Shown one piece after another: positions 1-10,340 of a stretch of DNA of 51,918 nucleotides (its first letter is position 1; each line of letters begins with the position of its first letter). A program made the translations under genes and the position numbers. The stretch is from Falciphora oryzae (Eukaryota > Ascomycota > Sordariomycetes > Magnaporthales > Magnaporthaceae), in assembly GCA_000733355.1 (NCBI GenBank), contig JNVV01000021.1:260978-312895 (forward strand). Reading direction: 5' to 3'. A model generated the notes under the pieces. It worked only from the letters and a program-made list of their open reading frames with translations, ran no database searches and was not told where the DNA came from.

Positions 1-734
1 CCTTGTGTTCTTTGTGTGTTGTTTTTACCTGTGCTTTTGGTCCAGGCCTCCATCGAGAATGTCTGCGCAACCAACCGCAAGTTGAACGGCACTTCATCGC
101 GCCCAACAACGATCAGCACCAACGGCCTGTCGATCCAAGCACCCCATGGTGTCAGGCTCGAATGGCAGCCACCCTTGCAGGGGGAAAGCGGCACGGCGCT
201 GCATAAAGCCACTTTGATCTTTCATCTAATAATATCCCGCCTGTCGATGCTTCGTGATGACGGAGCGAGGTCCACCCCTTTTTTCGTAAAATTCGACCGG
301 GTGCCCGCAGTCGGGTTCTGCTCGGTGGAACTCGACGGCCGTGCCCTCAGCTGCTGTGCTCAATGCTCTCCAGCTGGAGCCCTCACTCAGTGAGGCCGCG
401 GCTGCCACGCGTGCATTCTTGGCGGCGAAAGTTGGGGCCCGCTGCTGTGGGTCCGATGGCTGAGCCGACGATGCTATTGGCTGAAGCTCCCCTGGTCCCC
501 GCCCCTTGCGTGCCTTACTGTACGACGGTATCAGATACCGGGCACGCCTTGGCCTCGATCAAACACCTTGAATCGCAGACTCAGACCTGAGCCGGAACAT
601 CCGGAATAGAGGCGTTCAATCGCTGCGCTATTCCTCACCAATTTGTAGCGCTCTGCGAGATAGAGCAGAGCGTCTATAGCCACGGGAACCAACGCCCGCC
701 CGTCCCATCCCTTCTCCCAGGCTACCTCGCAATC
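1..734. other. Left edge, no gene assigned
   Basis: No open frame here starts with ATG and resembles a known protein. A 125-codon open frame (16-393, +) begins at GTG and has irregular composition. It could be the tail of a gene whose start lies left of the window, because a possible acceptor (tccag) sits at 42-46, but nothing supports this. The last 200 bases are the likely promoter and leader of the dipeptidase gene. Confidence 0.4.
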
Positions 735-2246
735 ATGTTGTCCAAAAAGAGCGACGATAAGCATCTGCCTCTCCCTACCACGGAGTCGCGGATCCCAGAT
801 GAGAGCCATGGCCGGAGACATCGCAAAAGGGTGCTGGCCTTCTTCTTGGGGCTCATGCTCTTGTCGTACATGCTCCTCACTCCCGCCCGCTATCCCGCCA
901 TCAGCCGGGGTCGCCACTCGTCACAGCGCCTGTCTCACAAAACAATCGCCGAGCGCGTGGGTGAGATCTTGAGGAAGACGCCTTTGATAGACGGACACAA
1001 TGACTTTGCCATCTTCATACGGCACAAGTACAACAACCACATAAACGACAAGACCTTCAAGGAGGGCTTTGAGACCTCGGGCTTGCCCCGCCATGTGGAC
1101 CGGCCAAGGCTCCGCGCCGGCAAGAACGGCGGCGCCTTCTGGAGCGTCTTTGTTCCCTGTCCTGAGAACGGGACCGACTTTTCGGACCAGAACTACGCAC
1201 GAAGTAGGGATCCCCCGAATGTCACGTGTTTCCCTTCTTTATGTTCGTTGAAACAGTCATACTGACTTGGATATCACACAGGCGTCCAGGACACGCTGCA
1301 GCAGATAGACCTCGTCGCCCGTCTGACTGAGGCCTATCCGGATGACTTCTCGTCCGTCTCGCTGAACAGCAGCGACGCGCTGGCGGCCTTCAAGCAGGGC
1401 AAGCTAATCTCCCCCATGGGTGTCGAGGGCCTGCATCAGATCGGCAACTCTGTCGCGAACCTGCGCCGTTTCCACTCCATGGGCGTGAGGTACGCGACTC
1501 TGACGCACAACTGCCACAACCGTTTCGCCGACGCCGCCCTGCTCGAGCGGCCCCTGCGCGTGGCCGAGCCCCGCTGGAACGGCGTCAGCCCCGAGGGCCG
1601 GCGCGTCGTGGCCGAGATGAACCGCCTGGGCCTCATGGTTGACCTCTCGCACGTCAGCGAGGCCACCATGATTGACGTCCTCGGCGGGGGCGAGGGCGGC
1701 TGGGAGGGGTCGCGCGCGCCCGTCATCTTCAGCCACAGCAGCGCGCACGCGCTCTGCCCGCACCCGCGCAACGTCAAAGACCCGGTCCTGCGCCTCGTCA
1801 AGCACCGCGACTCGCTTGTCATGGTCAACTTCTCGCCCGGCTTTGTCTCGTGCACGGCCGGCAAGGACGGTAGTGGCCTGCCCGAGTTCTACCCGCCCAA
1901 CTCGACGCTGGCGCGCGTGGCCGACCACATCATGCACATTGGCGACCTAGTCGGGTTCGACCACGTCGGCCTCGGCAGCGACTTTGACGGCATCCAGTCG
2001 ACGCCGCGCGGGCTCGAGGACGTGTCCAAGTTCCCGGATCTTGTTGCTGAGCTGCTCCGCCGCGGCGTCAGCGACGAGGACGCCGCAAAGGTCGTCGGCG
2101 GGAACCTGCTCCGCGTCTGGCGTGAGGTCGATGCTGTTGCGCAGCGCCTGCAGGCCGAGGGGGAGCTGCCGCTCGAGGACGACCCGGCCATCCTGTCATC
2201 TGCTCAGGGGGCGTCGGGCTCTGGAGCCAAGTTTGTTGATGTGTAA
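735..2246 (+). CDS. Membrane dipeptidase (peptidase family M19), 2 exons, 477 aa
   Basis: Zinc metallopeptidase that cleaves dipeptides and probably cysteinyl-glycine. Exons are 735-1203 and 1282-2246; the 78-nt intron has a GTAGGG donor, a CTGAC branch site and a CACAG acceptor. Splicing joins Ser157 to VQDTLQQIDLV without a break. Residues 31-50 form one hydrophobic segment behind basic residues, so the enzyme is likely a type II membrane protein with its catalytic domain outside the cytosol. The M19 metal ligands can all be placed: His88 and Asp90 in DGHND, bridging Glu205 in GVEG, His280 in LSHVS, and His308 in FSHSS. Asp390 in GLGSDFDG matches the conserved active-site Asp. The C-terminus is hydrophilic with no GPI signal, unlike mammalian membrane dipeptidase. 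GliJ-type dipeptidases of epipolythiodioxopiperazine clusters are related, but no other cluster gene is present, so a general peptide or glutathione turnover role is more likely. Confidence 0.93.
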
Positions 2247-2582
2247 GGGGGTGGGGGTCTGTTGCGCCGGGTTGTGCTAGGTGTTCTTCATCTCTGTATG
2301 TAGGTAACTTTGTTTTGCGACGGATTTCCGGGCGGAATTTGCCGGTTTCATGTTCCATCAAACGCCCGCCGCTTGGGGCCTAGGTCCAGGTTTCGTGAAC
2401 GTAACTCCGTGGTATATATTCTTTCCGTCATAGGTACAGAACCGCGGCACCGAGTGGCTCGTAGGCTCTAATCGCCCATGTCCCAGACAGTAAATCGTAC
2501 AGCCGACCAGCCCGACACCGTATTTCTTGCATTCCCGTAAATCCCACGACCCTCGTATCCCCCACCCCCAAGAACCACCGCC
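2247..2582. other. Convergent spacer between dipeptidase and uS13m genes
   Basis: 336 bases between two gene ends that face each other, so it holds the 3' UTRs and polyadenylation signals of both. A TATATA string at 2413-2418 is not followed by a gene on the plus strand. Nothing else is seen. Confidence 0.6.
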
Positions 2583-3038
2583 TCACATCCTCCTCTCGAC
2601 AAAGTTGAACTTGATGGCGGTCGAGTTCTGGTTCCTGGTGCGCTGGCCGCGGACGGGCAGGTTCATGGCGTGGCGGCGGCCGCGGTAGGTGCCCATGTCC
2701 CTCAGGCGCTTGATGTTGTCGAGCACGACCTTCTTGGCGTCCGTCTCGATGGTCATGGTCGACAGCTCGGCCGTGAGGGCCGTGACGGTCTTGGGCGGCA
2801 GCGTGCCGACCTTGGCCATCGGGTGGATGCAGTACTTTGCCAGGATGCGCGCCGACTTTTGCGGGCCCAGGGCGTAGAAGGACTCGAGGGCTTTCTGAGG
2901 AGGGGGAAGGCGGTTGTGGCGTGTTAGAAAGAGGACGGCGCTCGGGAGGGGGTGTTCGGGGCGGCTGCTGCTGCTGCTGCTGCGGCTTACCTTGACGAGC
3001 TTCTGCTCGTGGAAGTTGACCCCGAGAATGAGCACCAT
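2583..3038 (-). CDS. SWS2: Mitochondrial small-subunit ribosomal protein uS13m, 2 exons, 119 aa
   Basis: Mitochondrial homologue of bacterial S13, which sits in the head of the small subunit and contacts the P-site tRNA and the large subunit. Exon 1 (3038-2991) encodes [16 protein letters not shown]. Exon 2 (2894-2583) starts [18 protein letters not shown], which matches the S13 helix-two-turn-helix (GV..P....V..AL..IYGIG..RA..I). The C-terminal part [26 protein letters not shown] is the S13 signature (R.....YRG.RH...LPVRGQRT). The 96-nt intron (2990-2895, GTAAGC...CTCAG) is a multiple of three with no stop, so an unspliced reading frame runs through it. The length agrees with mitochondrial S13 proteins, which lack the long basic tail of bacterial S13. 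No separate presequence is visible, which is common for this family. The gene is divergent from the methyltransferase gene at 3412. Confidence 0.93.
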   Translation of the reverse strand: MVLILGVNFHEQKLVKVSRSSSSSSRPEHPLPSAVLFLTRHNRLPPPQKALESFYALGPQKSARILAKYCIHPMAKVGTLPPKTVTALTAELSTMTIETDAKKVVLDNIKRLRDMGTYRGRRHAMNLPVRGQRTRNQNSTAIKFNFVERRM

Positions 3039-3411
3039 CTTGTCTAGACTTCAGATGGCGTGGCCGCTCGTCGCTATCTTGTCATGTCTCGATTGCTGGT
3101 AGGGACCTTGGAGAGAGGCCTTTTGGCTGTGATTTCCGGGTCGCGATGCACTTCAATCGACCGCTCTGATTCCATGCCGCAAAATTCCCCTGCCAGCCGG
3201 GACTGGACAGCTGGGGCGGTTTCCTATTGGTGGGGCACAGAATTGCGACAGGCGCACTGTGACGCACTTCTGCGGCCCGCGAGGACTCCCCTCCATGGAC
3301 AATAAAAATTATTTTACGAGGGGAAATACGATGTGAAAAGAGGATTAAAAAAATAAAATAAAAAATTATCAGACGCCGGCTGCGCAGCTGGGCTTGATCG
3401 CAGGACACAGA
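3039..3411. promoter_or_regulatory. Shared divergent promoter, uS13m / METTL25-like
   Basis: 373 bases separate the two start codons, which point away from each other, so both promoters and leaders must fit here. An A/T-rich stretch lies at 3303-3370, directly upstream of the methyltransferase start at 3412. A CCAAT box on the minus strand (ATTGG at 3227-3231) is near the middle. Promoter function is inferred from layout only. Confidence 0.55.
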
Positions 3412-5428
3412 ATGAAGCCCAGGAAGCTGCTTCCCATATCAGACGAGTTCTCCTCCGAGGACGAGTACGTGGAGAAGCTCCTGCACTTCGTCGCCAACAC
3501 CGAGATCTTCCAGATCCTCTGCGGCGGCGTGCACGTCCTGGACTTCTTCACCTCGGAGCCAGGCTTTTACTACGCCGCCATCCCGCGGGAATGGCAGGCC
3601 TTTCTGCTCCAGTGCGAGCCCATGGCCCTGCTCGGCCTGCTCATGCGCGATGACCTCGACGCCGTCCCCACCGCGGACGGGGAGGGCGGCGGCAGCAGCA
3701 ATCCCTACGGCAGCTTGGCCCCGCCACCGAGTCTCGTCCAGTACATCCGGGACATACGGCGGCTCTCGCTCCGGCGGGACCTGCCGCCCGAGCGGACCAA
3801 GGCATCACCGCTGCCGCGCAATATCGCCATCGGCATGAAGCCCAAGAAGGCGCATGAGGTGGCCAGCTTTGCCGGCTATGTGGACCGGCTCGCGCGCGAC
3901 CACTGCGGCAGCAGCGACTCGGACGGGGAAGGCGTGACGCACCTGGTGGACTTTGGGTCCGGGCAGAACTACCTGGGCCGCACGCTGGCGTCGGAGCCGT
4001 ACAACCGGGCCATGATCGCGGTCGAGGGCCGCGAGGAGAACATCAGCGGGGCGCGCGCGCTCGATATGCTGGCCGGCGTCGTCGAGAAGGAGAAGCTGAT
4101 GCGCAACAAGAAGGCCTACATGCAGTGGCTCGACAGCCAGGCCTCCGCCGACAGGGTCGGGCGCATGAGCGAGAAGTCGCAGCGCCGCCTCGCCCAGGGA
4201 CCCGTCGTGTCGCCCGAGGAGATGGCAAAGGCGGATTTTCGCTCGAGGCGGGAGATTGCGTCGGGGCATGCACCAGAGCAGGGGAAAGGGCGTATTCACT
4301 ATGTGGCTGGCAGGCTGGAGGACGGGGATTTGTCTGAGGTGCTGAGCAAGGTGCGGATAAGCATGAAAGGGTGTGGTAGGTCACAGGGTGGGTACCAACG
4401 GCTGCAATTGTGAGGAAGGGAGCTAACATCAGGAAGCAAGTATTTCAGAAGCACAGGGGCAAGATAAGCAGCAAGAGGAGCAGAAAAATGGCGAGGAGGA
4501 GGACCTGAGGCTATTGGCAGTGTCGATACACTCGTGCGGCAACCTTTCACACCACGGCATCCGGTCCATGCTGCTAAATCCGCCCATCAAGGCCGTCGCC
4601 ATCGTCGGGTGCTGCTACAACCTGATGACGGAGCGCCTGGGCCCGCCGACGGTCAAGCCGCCGTTCGCACGACCGACCTTTGACAGCATCAACGGGCGCG
4701 TGCGGCGCGAGTCGGAGCGCCGAGACCCCCACGGCTTCCCCATGAGCCGACGACTGGCGACCTACGGCAACAGCACGGGCGACAAGAACGATAATACTAG
4801 CGACAACGGCGTGCGGCTCAACATCACGGCGCGCATGATGGCGTGCCAGGCGCCGCAGAACTGGACCGAGGAGGAGAGTCAGTCGTTCTTCTACCGGCAC
4901 TTTTACCGCGCCGTCCTGCAGCGCATCCTGCTGGACCGTGGCGCCATCAACAAGGTCTACTACCGCGAGGGCGAGGGGGACGGGCCCGAGAGCGGCGGGA
5001 AGGCATGGCGCGAGACGGCCTTCAACGTCAGCACCAACCCGGTCATCATCGGGTCGCTGCGCAAGCGGTGCTACGAGTCCCTGAACGCGTACGTGCGCGG
5101 CGCGGTGGAAAAGCTGACCACGACGACCACGACAAACGGCGAGCAGAACGACGGGGAGTACGCGGCGCGCATCGGGGAGAAGGTGGCGGGCATCACAGAC
5201 GACGAGATCGCAGAGTACGAGGAGCGGTTCGGGCACAGGAAGAGGGAGCTGAGCTCCGTGTGGAGCTTGATGGCCTTCAGCGCGTGCGTGGTCGAGTCGC
5301 TCATCGTCACGGACCGCTGGCTGTTCCTGCGCGAGCATGGCGATATCGTGCGCGACTGCTGGGTCGAGCCCGTGTTCGACTACAAGCTCAGCCCGCGCAA
5401 CCTGGTCGTCGTCGGCATCAAGAGGTAG
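3412..5428 (+). CDS. METTL25/RRNAD1-family methyltransferase-domain protein, 2 exons, about 647 aa
   Basis: Predicted SAM-dependent methyltransferase of the METTL25/RRNAD1 family; the substrate is unknown. The first ATG is at 3412 (MKPRKLLP). Residues 144-149 (KPKKAHEV) match the K-K-x-H-E-V stretch that precedes the SAM site in this family. Residues 179-190 (VDFGSGQNYLGR) form the glycine-rich SAM motif I. After the intron come SIHSCGNLS and GCCYNLMTERL, matching the family's H-[ST]-C-G-[DN]-L and GCCY..LTE blocks, and the protein ends FDYKLSPRNLVVVGIKR, matching the family's LSPRN end. The preferred intron is 4376-4448 (73 nt: GTAGGT, CTAAC branch about 22 nt before TTCAG). An alternative, 4351-4432 (GTGCGG...ATCAG), also keeps the frame but puts the branch site too near its acceptor. 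The region around the junction is Glu/Gln-rich and probably disordered. Confidence 0.87.
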
Positions 5429-5462
5429 CCCTACCTGCCGGCTATCACTGGTGCCCTGAATC

Positions 5463-5670
5463 GCGGGCGCCATTAGCATCCTCGGCAATGCCGCCCTGCT
5501 CCTCAGCAACATGCCGCTAACCAGGCTTGTCGAGCTGAGCGTCTGCAGACCCATACTACTTGGAGCATGACCCGTCCTTGATCGACCCAGACGGCTAGGT
5601 CCCCGAGGAGCGCTGCAAAGTATATGATATCCAGCAGAAGGTCGCCTTCTACCTCGACCCGCTTGAGATA
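5463..5670 (+). pseudogene. Decayed fragment of an MFS transporter
   Basis: Two short frames read as the start of a fungal MFS efflux-type transporter. The first (5463-5549) gives a hydrophobic segment (AGAISILGNAALLLSNMPL) followed by TRLVELSVCR. After a one-base frame change at about 5550, the next frame gives PYYLEHDPSLIDPDG, a TAG stop at 5596-5598, then VPEERCKVYDIQQKVAFY. The pattern [TN]R..E...CR.YY..HDPS.I...G.V.E..CK...VQ..L is characteristic of the first loop of many fungal MFS transporters. Beyond about 5670 no further match is seen, so only the first helix and loop remain. It has one frameshift, one stop, no ATG at the proper place and no downstream helices. It lies 34 bases behind the methyltransferase stop codon. 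The family assignment comes from motif memory, not alignment. Confidence 0.6.
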
Positions 5671-8600
5671 AATGCCACTCGCTTGTGGTGTTTTGCCAAC
5701 TGCCAATCAAACAACACAGCAGAAGCATGTCAGGGTGGTGGAGGGGGGCGACGTGGATGGTTAGTTGCATGGTGGGATGGATGGGCTGGGATATTGACGA
5801 CGACCGGTCTGCCTGATCCGGCAGTTAGGTCTTCAACCCCTCCTCTGGCGACCTTGACTCCGCTTGGATAGAGCGAATGCTACCCCAAGGTCGTGGAAAA
5901 TGCATGTCCCTTGGAAGCCCCTGGCAATCAGGGTGCAAGATGATGTCAAAACACAACACCATGCCGGAAGCAATAAATGCAGCATCGTACCTACCTACCT
6001 TTTGCGGATTCGGGTTCCATGATCAGGGGGACGAAAGAACATCCAGGCAGACAACTGCCACGGGAGGTGTTGACCCGCCTCTTTCCGGGCGGACAAACGC
6101 GACAAATCTGAGGATCCAGCTCTTCCAGACAGAGAGGCTTACTGACGTGCGGTTGCCGTCGGCATGCCGAATGTGACAGGATAAACAGAACCGCACGGCT
6201 TATTCGTGGTTTTTGTGACATGTCTTCCCGTGCGTGAGATGATGACGAAGGCGGCGACGGCGAAACACGGGGGTTTTGCCCGCTGAGGATGTGCCTTGTG
6301 AGAGTGTACGGGTACAGATGGAGGAAGAGAAAGAGAGCAAAGAAAAAAAAAAGTCCCGGCCCAGTTTACCAAAGGTAGCCACGCTCTCCCCTCGGGCCGG
6401 CGTATCGGTGGCCACTGTGCCCGCCATCATAGCGTCCTCTCCCCCGTAGGTGGGAGCGGTTGGGTCGGGCGATGGCCAAGCTCCAACAGCAAAGATTCGC
6501 ACTCTGCGCAGCGACCTGCAAGGAGAGCCTGACCCCCGCGTTTGCGAAACCCCCATTGCCCACCAGCCAGCCCGCGCGTCCGTCCACACCCCTCTCTGCC
6601 TGCCATGTCACCTGCATCATCACAAGACCCCGGCTCAGTTATTTCATCACCCAGACAGGTCCCCTTGCATGCGTTCTTGGATGTGATTTGCTCATGAAGT
6701 TTTCCTGCAGTGCCCCCGGTAGCTGGGAAAGCGAGGCGCTACGGGGAAATAGCGTGGTTTGTCATGTGCCGCTGGAGCCGGGATGTGATAGGATTCAAGG
6801 AGAGGGGGATCGGGTGAGAACAGGTTCCTCTGCCGGAACATGCTGTAAGTATACATACTGGTAGTGAATCAAGACTCTTTACAGGTTATCGTCTGCAGAC
6901 AGTCCGTCTTCTCATTCCCGGCGTTGCATCCTGATGAACAATGCGTGCCCGCCAGCAAGTGGGCTGTCGACAAGAATGAAAATGAGGGGTACCGAAAAAA
7001 GCACTATGCGCAATGCGCTCTTGCAGCCTCAGTGTGAATGAAGGATGTCTCAACCGCCGTTGGATGCCTGGGTGGTGGGATGGATGCACGAGTTGCATGC
7101 GGCCAAACCCCCATTGCAACTCCGAGTGGTGGGGACTTGGGGTGGAATATCGTGCGGCATCCGTCAGACACGCGTTGCCCGCACCCTTTTTGGGGCCAAA
7201 CGCGGCGACGGGGAGTCTCTGGGGTGAGGCTGGGCATTTTTGGCGTTTCTGCACTGCACATATCAGCAAGATGAGACCAGTGGTGGCATATCCCAGAGTA
7301 TGGCACCCAAGGTCTACCGTAGCTACTACAAATTGCCGGTTCACGAGATTACTGCATAGGTCAGTCGTTCGCTGTATTATCCTCGGCAGGCGTCGGTTTG
7401 AGGTCATCACACCCATCACACCCAGATATCAGATTGGGGTTTTGAGGAGCACGACGAGTGGAGTCTGGACGACCCTTGACTCGCGCGGGGGAGGAGCACT
7501 ATCAGAGCTGACATCACCAGCCCAAAACGTCCACTCGGGCCTGCTCGCTTCCTTCAGCCGCTTCGGTGGATGCGGTATAGGCCGAGGATGTTTGACTGTC
7601 CGTTGTTGGTGGACGACAAGACCATCCATCCCAAGCCAGCGTGACGTGACGGCCTTGCCTTTTGAGGAGAAGAGGATAATCCCCAGAAACGGGTTAGGTT
7701 GTGTTGCTCAGAAGCGATCTTATGACGGCCTCGATGGCTCGACTGATCGCCCGCCCGAAGACCGAACTTGCTTCTGGGCTCGGGGGTGCCGCCCCCAGAC
7801 CGGAGAGACGGGCCATCCGGAGGGCAGATCAGCTGTCACACCGCAGGTCACCCCGGCGCCCGGGCTAGAGACGGGCTAGGCGGATGGAGGCTGGGGCTTC
7901 GTTTTTTTTTTTTTTTTTGCCCCCTCTCTCCCGCTTCCCCGCGTGCCCACAAGGGAAGGAAGTGGAGAAGAGAACCGAACGAAGATGACTGATGATCACG
8001 GTGACACTTATCAATTGCCAACAAGGGCGGCAAGATAAGTGTACGTACGGGATGGCCGCAGTGGATTTCCCCAGCGGTTCTTGGCCCACCGCCATCCCTG
8101 AAGCCTGCCGGCGGCAAGGGGATCCCTTCCTGGGGCCGGGCACGTGGGCCTTTTTTGCATGCGTCAAAGAAAAAGGGTTCCGTCCATCGATGACGGGCAG
8201 TCCGCGTGCGACACTCAAACTCGCTCAGGTTCGGGACGAAAAAGTCAATTCCCCCGCCTGCTTGATCCCAGGATTGAAAATTGATCCTCAAGCTGCATCC
8301 AACGATTGCGCCATTCGTAGTGCTGCGGCTGGAGAAGTCCAACCGACGGAGCCGAGCGTGCCAGAGATTCAACCCAATTCTCTGTGTGTGATGTAACCCC
8401 GGTTGCCGGTTCTGCCCCGGCCCTTTTCTTTGCTTTTTTTTGTTCTTCCCCCCATCCGTTTTCAGTCGAGACCGGTCTGGCCGTCGGGCGTCCATTTTAA
8501 CTTTGGCATTTTGAGGCGCATCCTGGAGCCGGGGGCGCCCATTGGAGGAAGTTCCTTGCTGGCTTTTTTCGAGCCCCCAATCTGTCGAATCACTTCCCAT

Positions 8601-10340
8601 CAGCCATCCATTTTTTCATCGCTCGCCGGTCTTGGATCTGTACCGGCCCTGTATGTAACTCCCGAGGTGACACCAGGCCTCTTCTGCGTTGTCACCGCTG
8701 AGGCCAACAAAAGGGGCAACGCCCAATCGTGATTGAGCGGCGGCCTCGGCGAGAAACGACGTGGGCGACGAGAACGGACACCGGTTGAGGATATGCATGA
8801 TGCAGCAGCACACCGGGCGGATGGGGCTTCCACTGCCCTGGCAGTTTTGTTTTGGTGTGGCTGCCTTGTCACACCTCTCGTCGCCGCTTTTGCCGCCTCC
8901 CTCGATGCGGCCAAGCGGAGGACGAAAAAAAACCCCCACGTCCCACACCCCAACTGCACGATGCCACCACGGGCTGGGTATGTAATGGCCGAGGAGGTGA
9001 GGGAATGCTCGTTGGGATGGCACTCTATCTGCCTTTGCGCTTGCCTGCCGCGGTGTAAAAATAAAGACGGTATGCCGGGGAGGCTAGCTAGCGGCCCCAG
9101 ACTGAACAGTCCAATCCTGGGAAGCGAGTGGCTTGCTGTCGTTTGGTGGTGGTGGTGTCGTCCACGGCCGAAAGGGTGTCGCCAGCGTCGAAAACCAGGT
9201 CACCACCCCCTCTTTCGCCTAGTCCAATAATCGGCGGCCCCCCTTCTCCAGAAAAAGCTTTCTTCTCTTCTTGCGAATGACGACGGCTTTTTCTGCAGTC
9301 CTGCGAGGCAGAAGCCAGTCCTAGCAAACCTCTTCCTCCTCCTTCGCTTTCGTCACTGGCCGCTAGACTACGCCACGCCATTCTGCCGACCTCCCTGCGG
9401 GTTGCTGCATGCAGTATTTCTTCTTCCAATCCACTCAAAACCACAAACCAGAACGCCTGGTGCCAGTACCGGCAGTAACACACCGCGAACCTCCAGACTA
9501 GTTCGTGGGTTGGGTACCTGCACCTCCAGCTATATCACCCCAGGACGCTGCTTTTCGGCCTTGCCGCTTCCAACGGCCGCCGAGTCGCATTCCTGCTTTT
9601 TGTCCCGCCATCGTACCATCCATCCGTCGCCTACTGTAATTTTTTTTTTCCTCCTCGTCGGCATCCCGACGCCCCAGACCCGGTCATTCGTCTCGAAATT
9701 GCGTTCCTCATTAGAGTTCGAGACCCTGATCTCCACAAACCCCGCGATGGCATCATAACGCAACGACACAAAGAAATCCAAGTTGGTTGTGGGGGAGAGA
9801 CGAAAGAAGAAAAAAAAGAGGGACCAGGCCCAGGCCGTCACCTGCGAATTCTTTCGGATGCAGTTATCGTCAATAGGCCACCTGCATCTATTGATCCCCC
9901 AATTCGAGGCCGCCCCGTCGCCATTTTCCGGTTGCAGCGCGTTCCTAGTGGCCAAAACCGTTCGTTCCATGAGTCAAATCGCAGAAACCAAAACGCGAGC
10001 GTCAACGCCCTATCCTGGAAACCATACAGACAGGAAAGAGGAGGACAAGAAAAAAAAAGTCACGGCAGCCCAGCCCTTATCTCACTTTCCCCACACCCAG
10101 GTCTGCTCTCTGACTGGGCCTCCCCGTTTTTACTATTTATTTCCTTTTAAGCCCGTGATAGCCGATAGCAGAGCCGTTGGCACCTGGAGATTCGGGGTCC
10201 CCCAGCTTTGGGAATCTCCAACAATCAAACCCCCTGGCTTGGGATTATTGCTTCCTCGGTGCGGCTGAGGAGCATACAGAAAACCCCCAACGAGGCCTGG
10301 TTGCACTTTTAGTCGGTCACTGTCGGGAGGCATCGTCACG
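5671..10340. other. 4.7-kb gene-poor region; right part is the CASTOR-like promoter and leader
   Basis: No frame with coding-like composition, conserved motif or consistent splice signals was found on either strand. The longest open frame (7013-7879, +) lacks any recognisable motif. A 17-base T run lies at 7902-7918. From about 9230 the plus strand becomes pyrimidine-rich, as expected for a long fungal promoter or leader feeding the gene at 10341. It contains a TGAGTCA site (9970-9976) and an inverted repeat (10186-10219), described separately. Confidence 0.5.
9970..9976. promoter_or_regulatory. Perfect Gcn4/Cpc1-type site TGAGTCA
   Basis: The seven bases TGAGTCA are the consensus for the bZIP activator Gcn4/Cpc1. 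They lie 365 bases upstream of the CASTOR-like start codon. About three such heptamers were noticed in the window (also near 42648 and 49966), fewer than the roughly six expected by chance, so the match alone is weak evidence. Confidence 0.35.

Noticed and set aside
16..393. 125-codon open frame at the left edge, possible signal peptide
   Set aside because: Begins with GTG; the hydrophobic start depends on that choice, and no homology or splice support exists.
735..2246. Membrane dipeptidase as part of an epipolythiodioxopiperazine toxin cluster (GliJ type)
   Set aside because: No NRPS, P450, glutathione transferase or thioredoxin-reductase-like oxidase lies nearby; neighbours are housekeeping genes.
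4574..5770. 398-codon minus-strand open frame
   Set aside because: Antisense shadow of the METTL25-like gene; no recognisable domain.
7013..7879. 288-codon open frame (+) in the 5.7-10.3 kb spacer
   Set aside because: Starts at a non-ATG codon, no motif, no splice partner, composition like neighbouring non-coding DNA.
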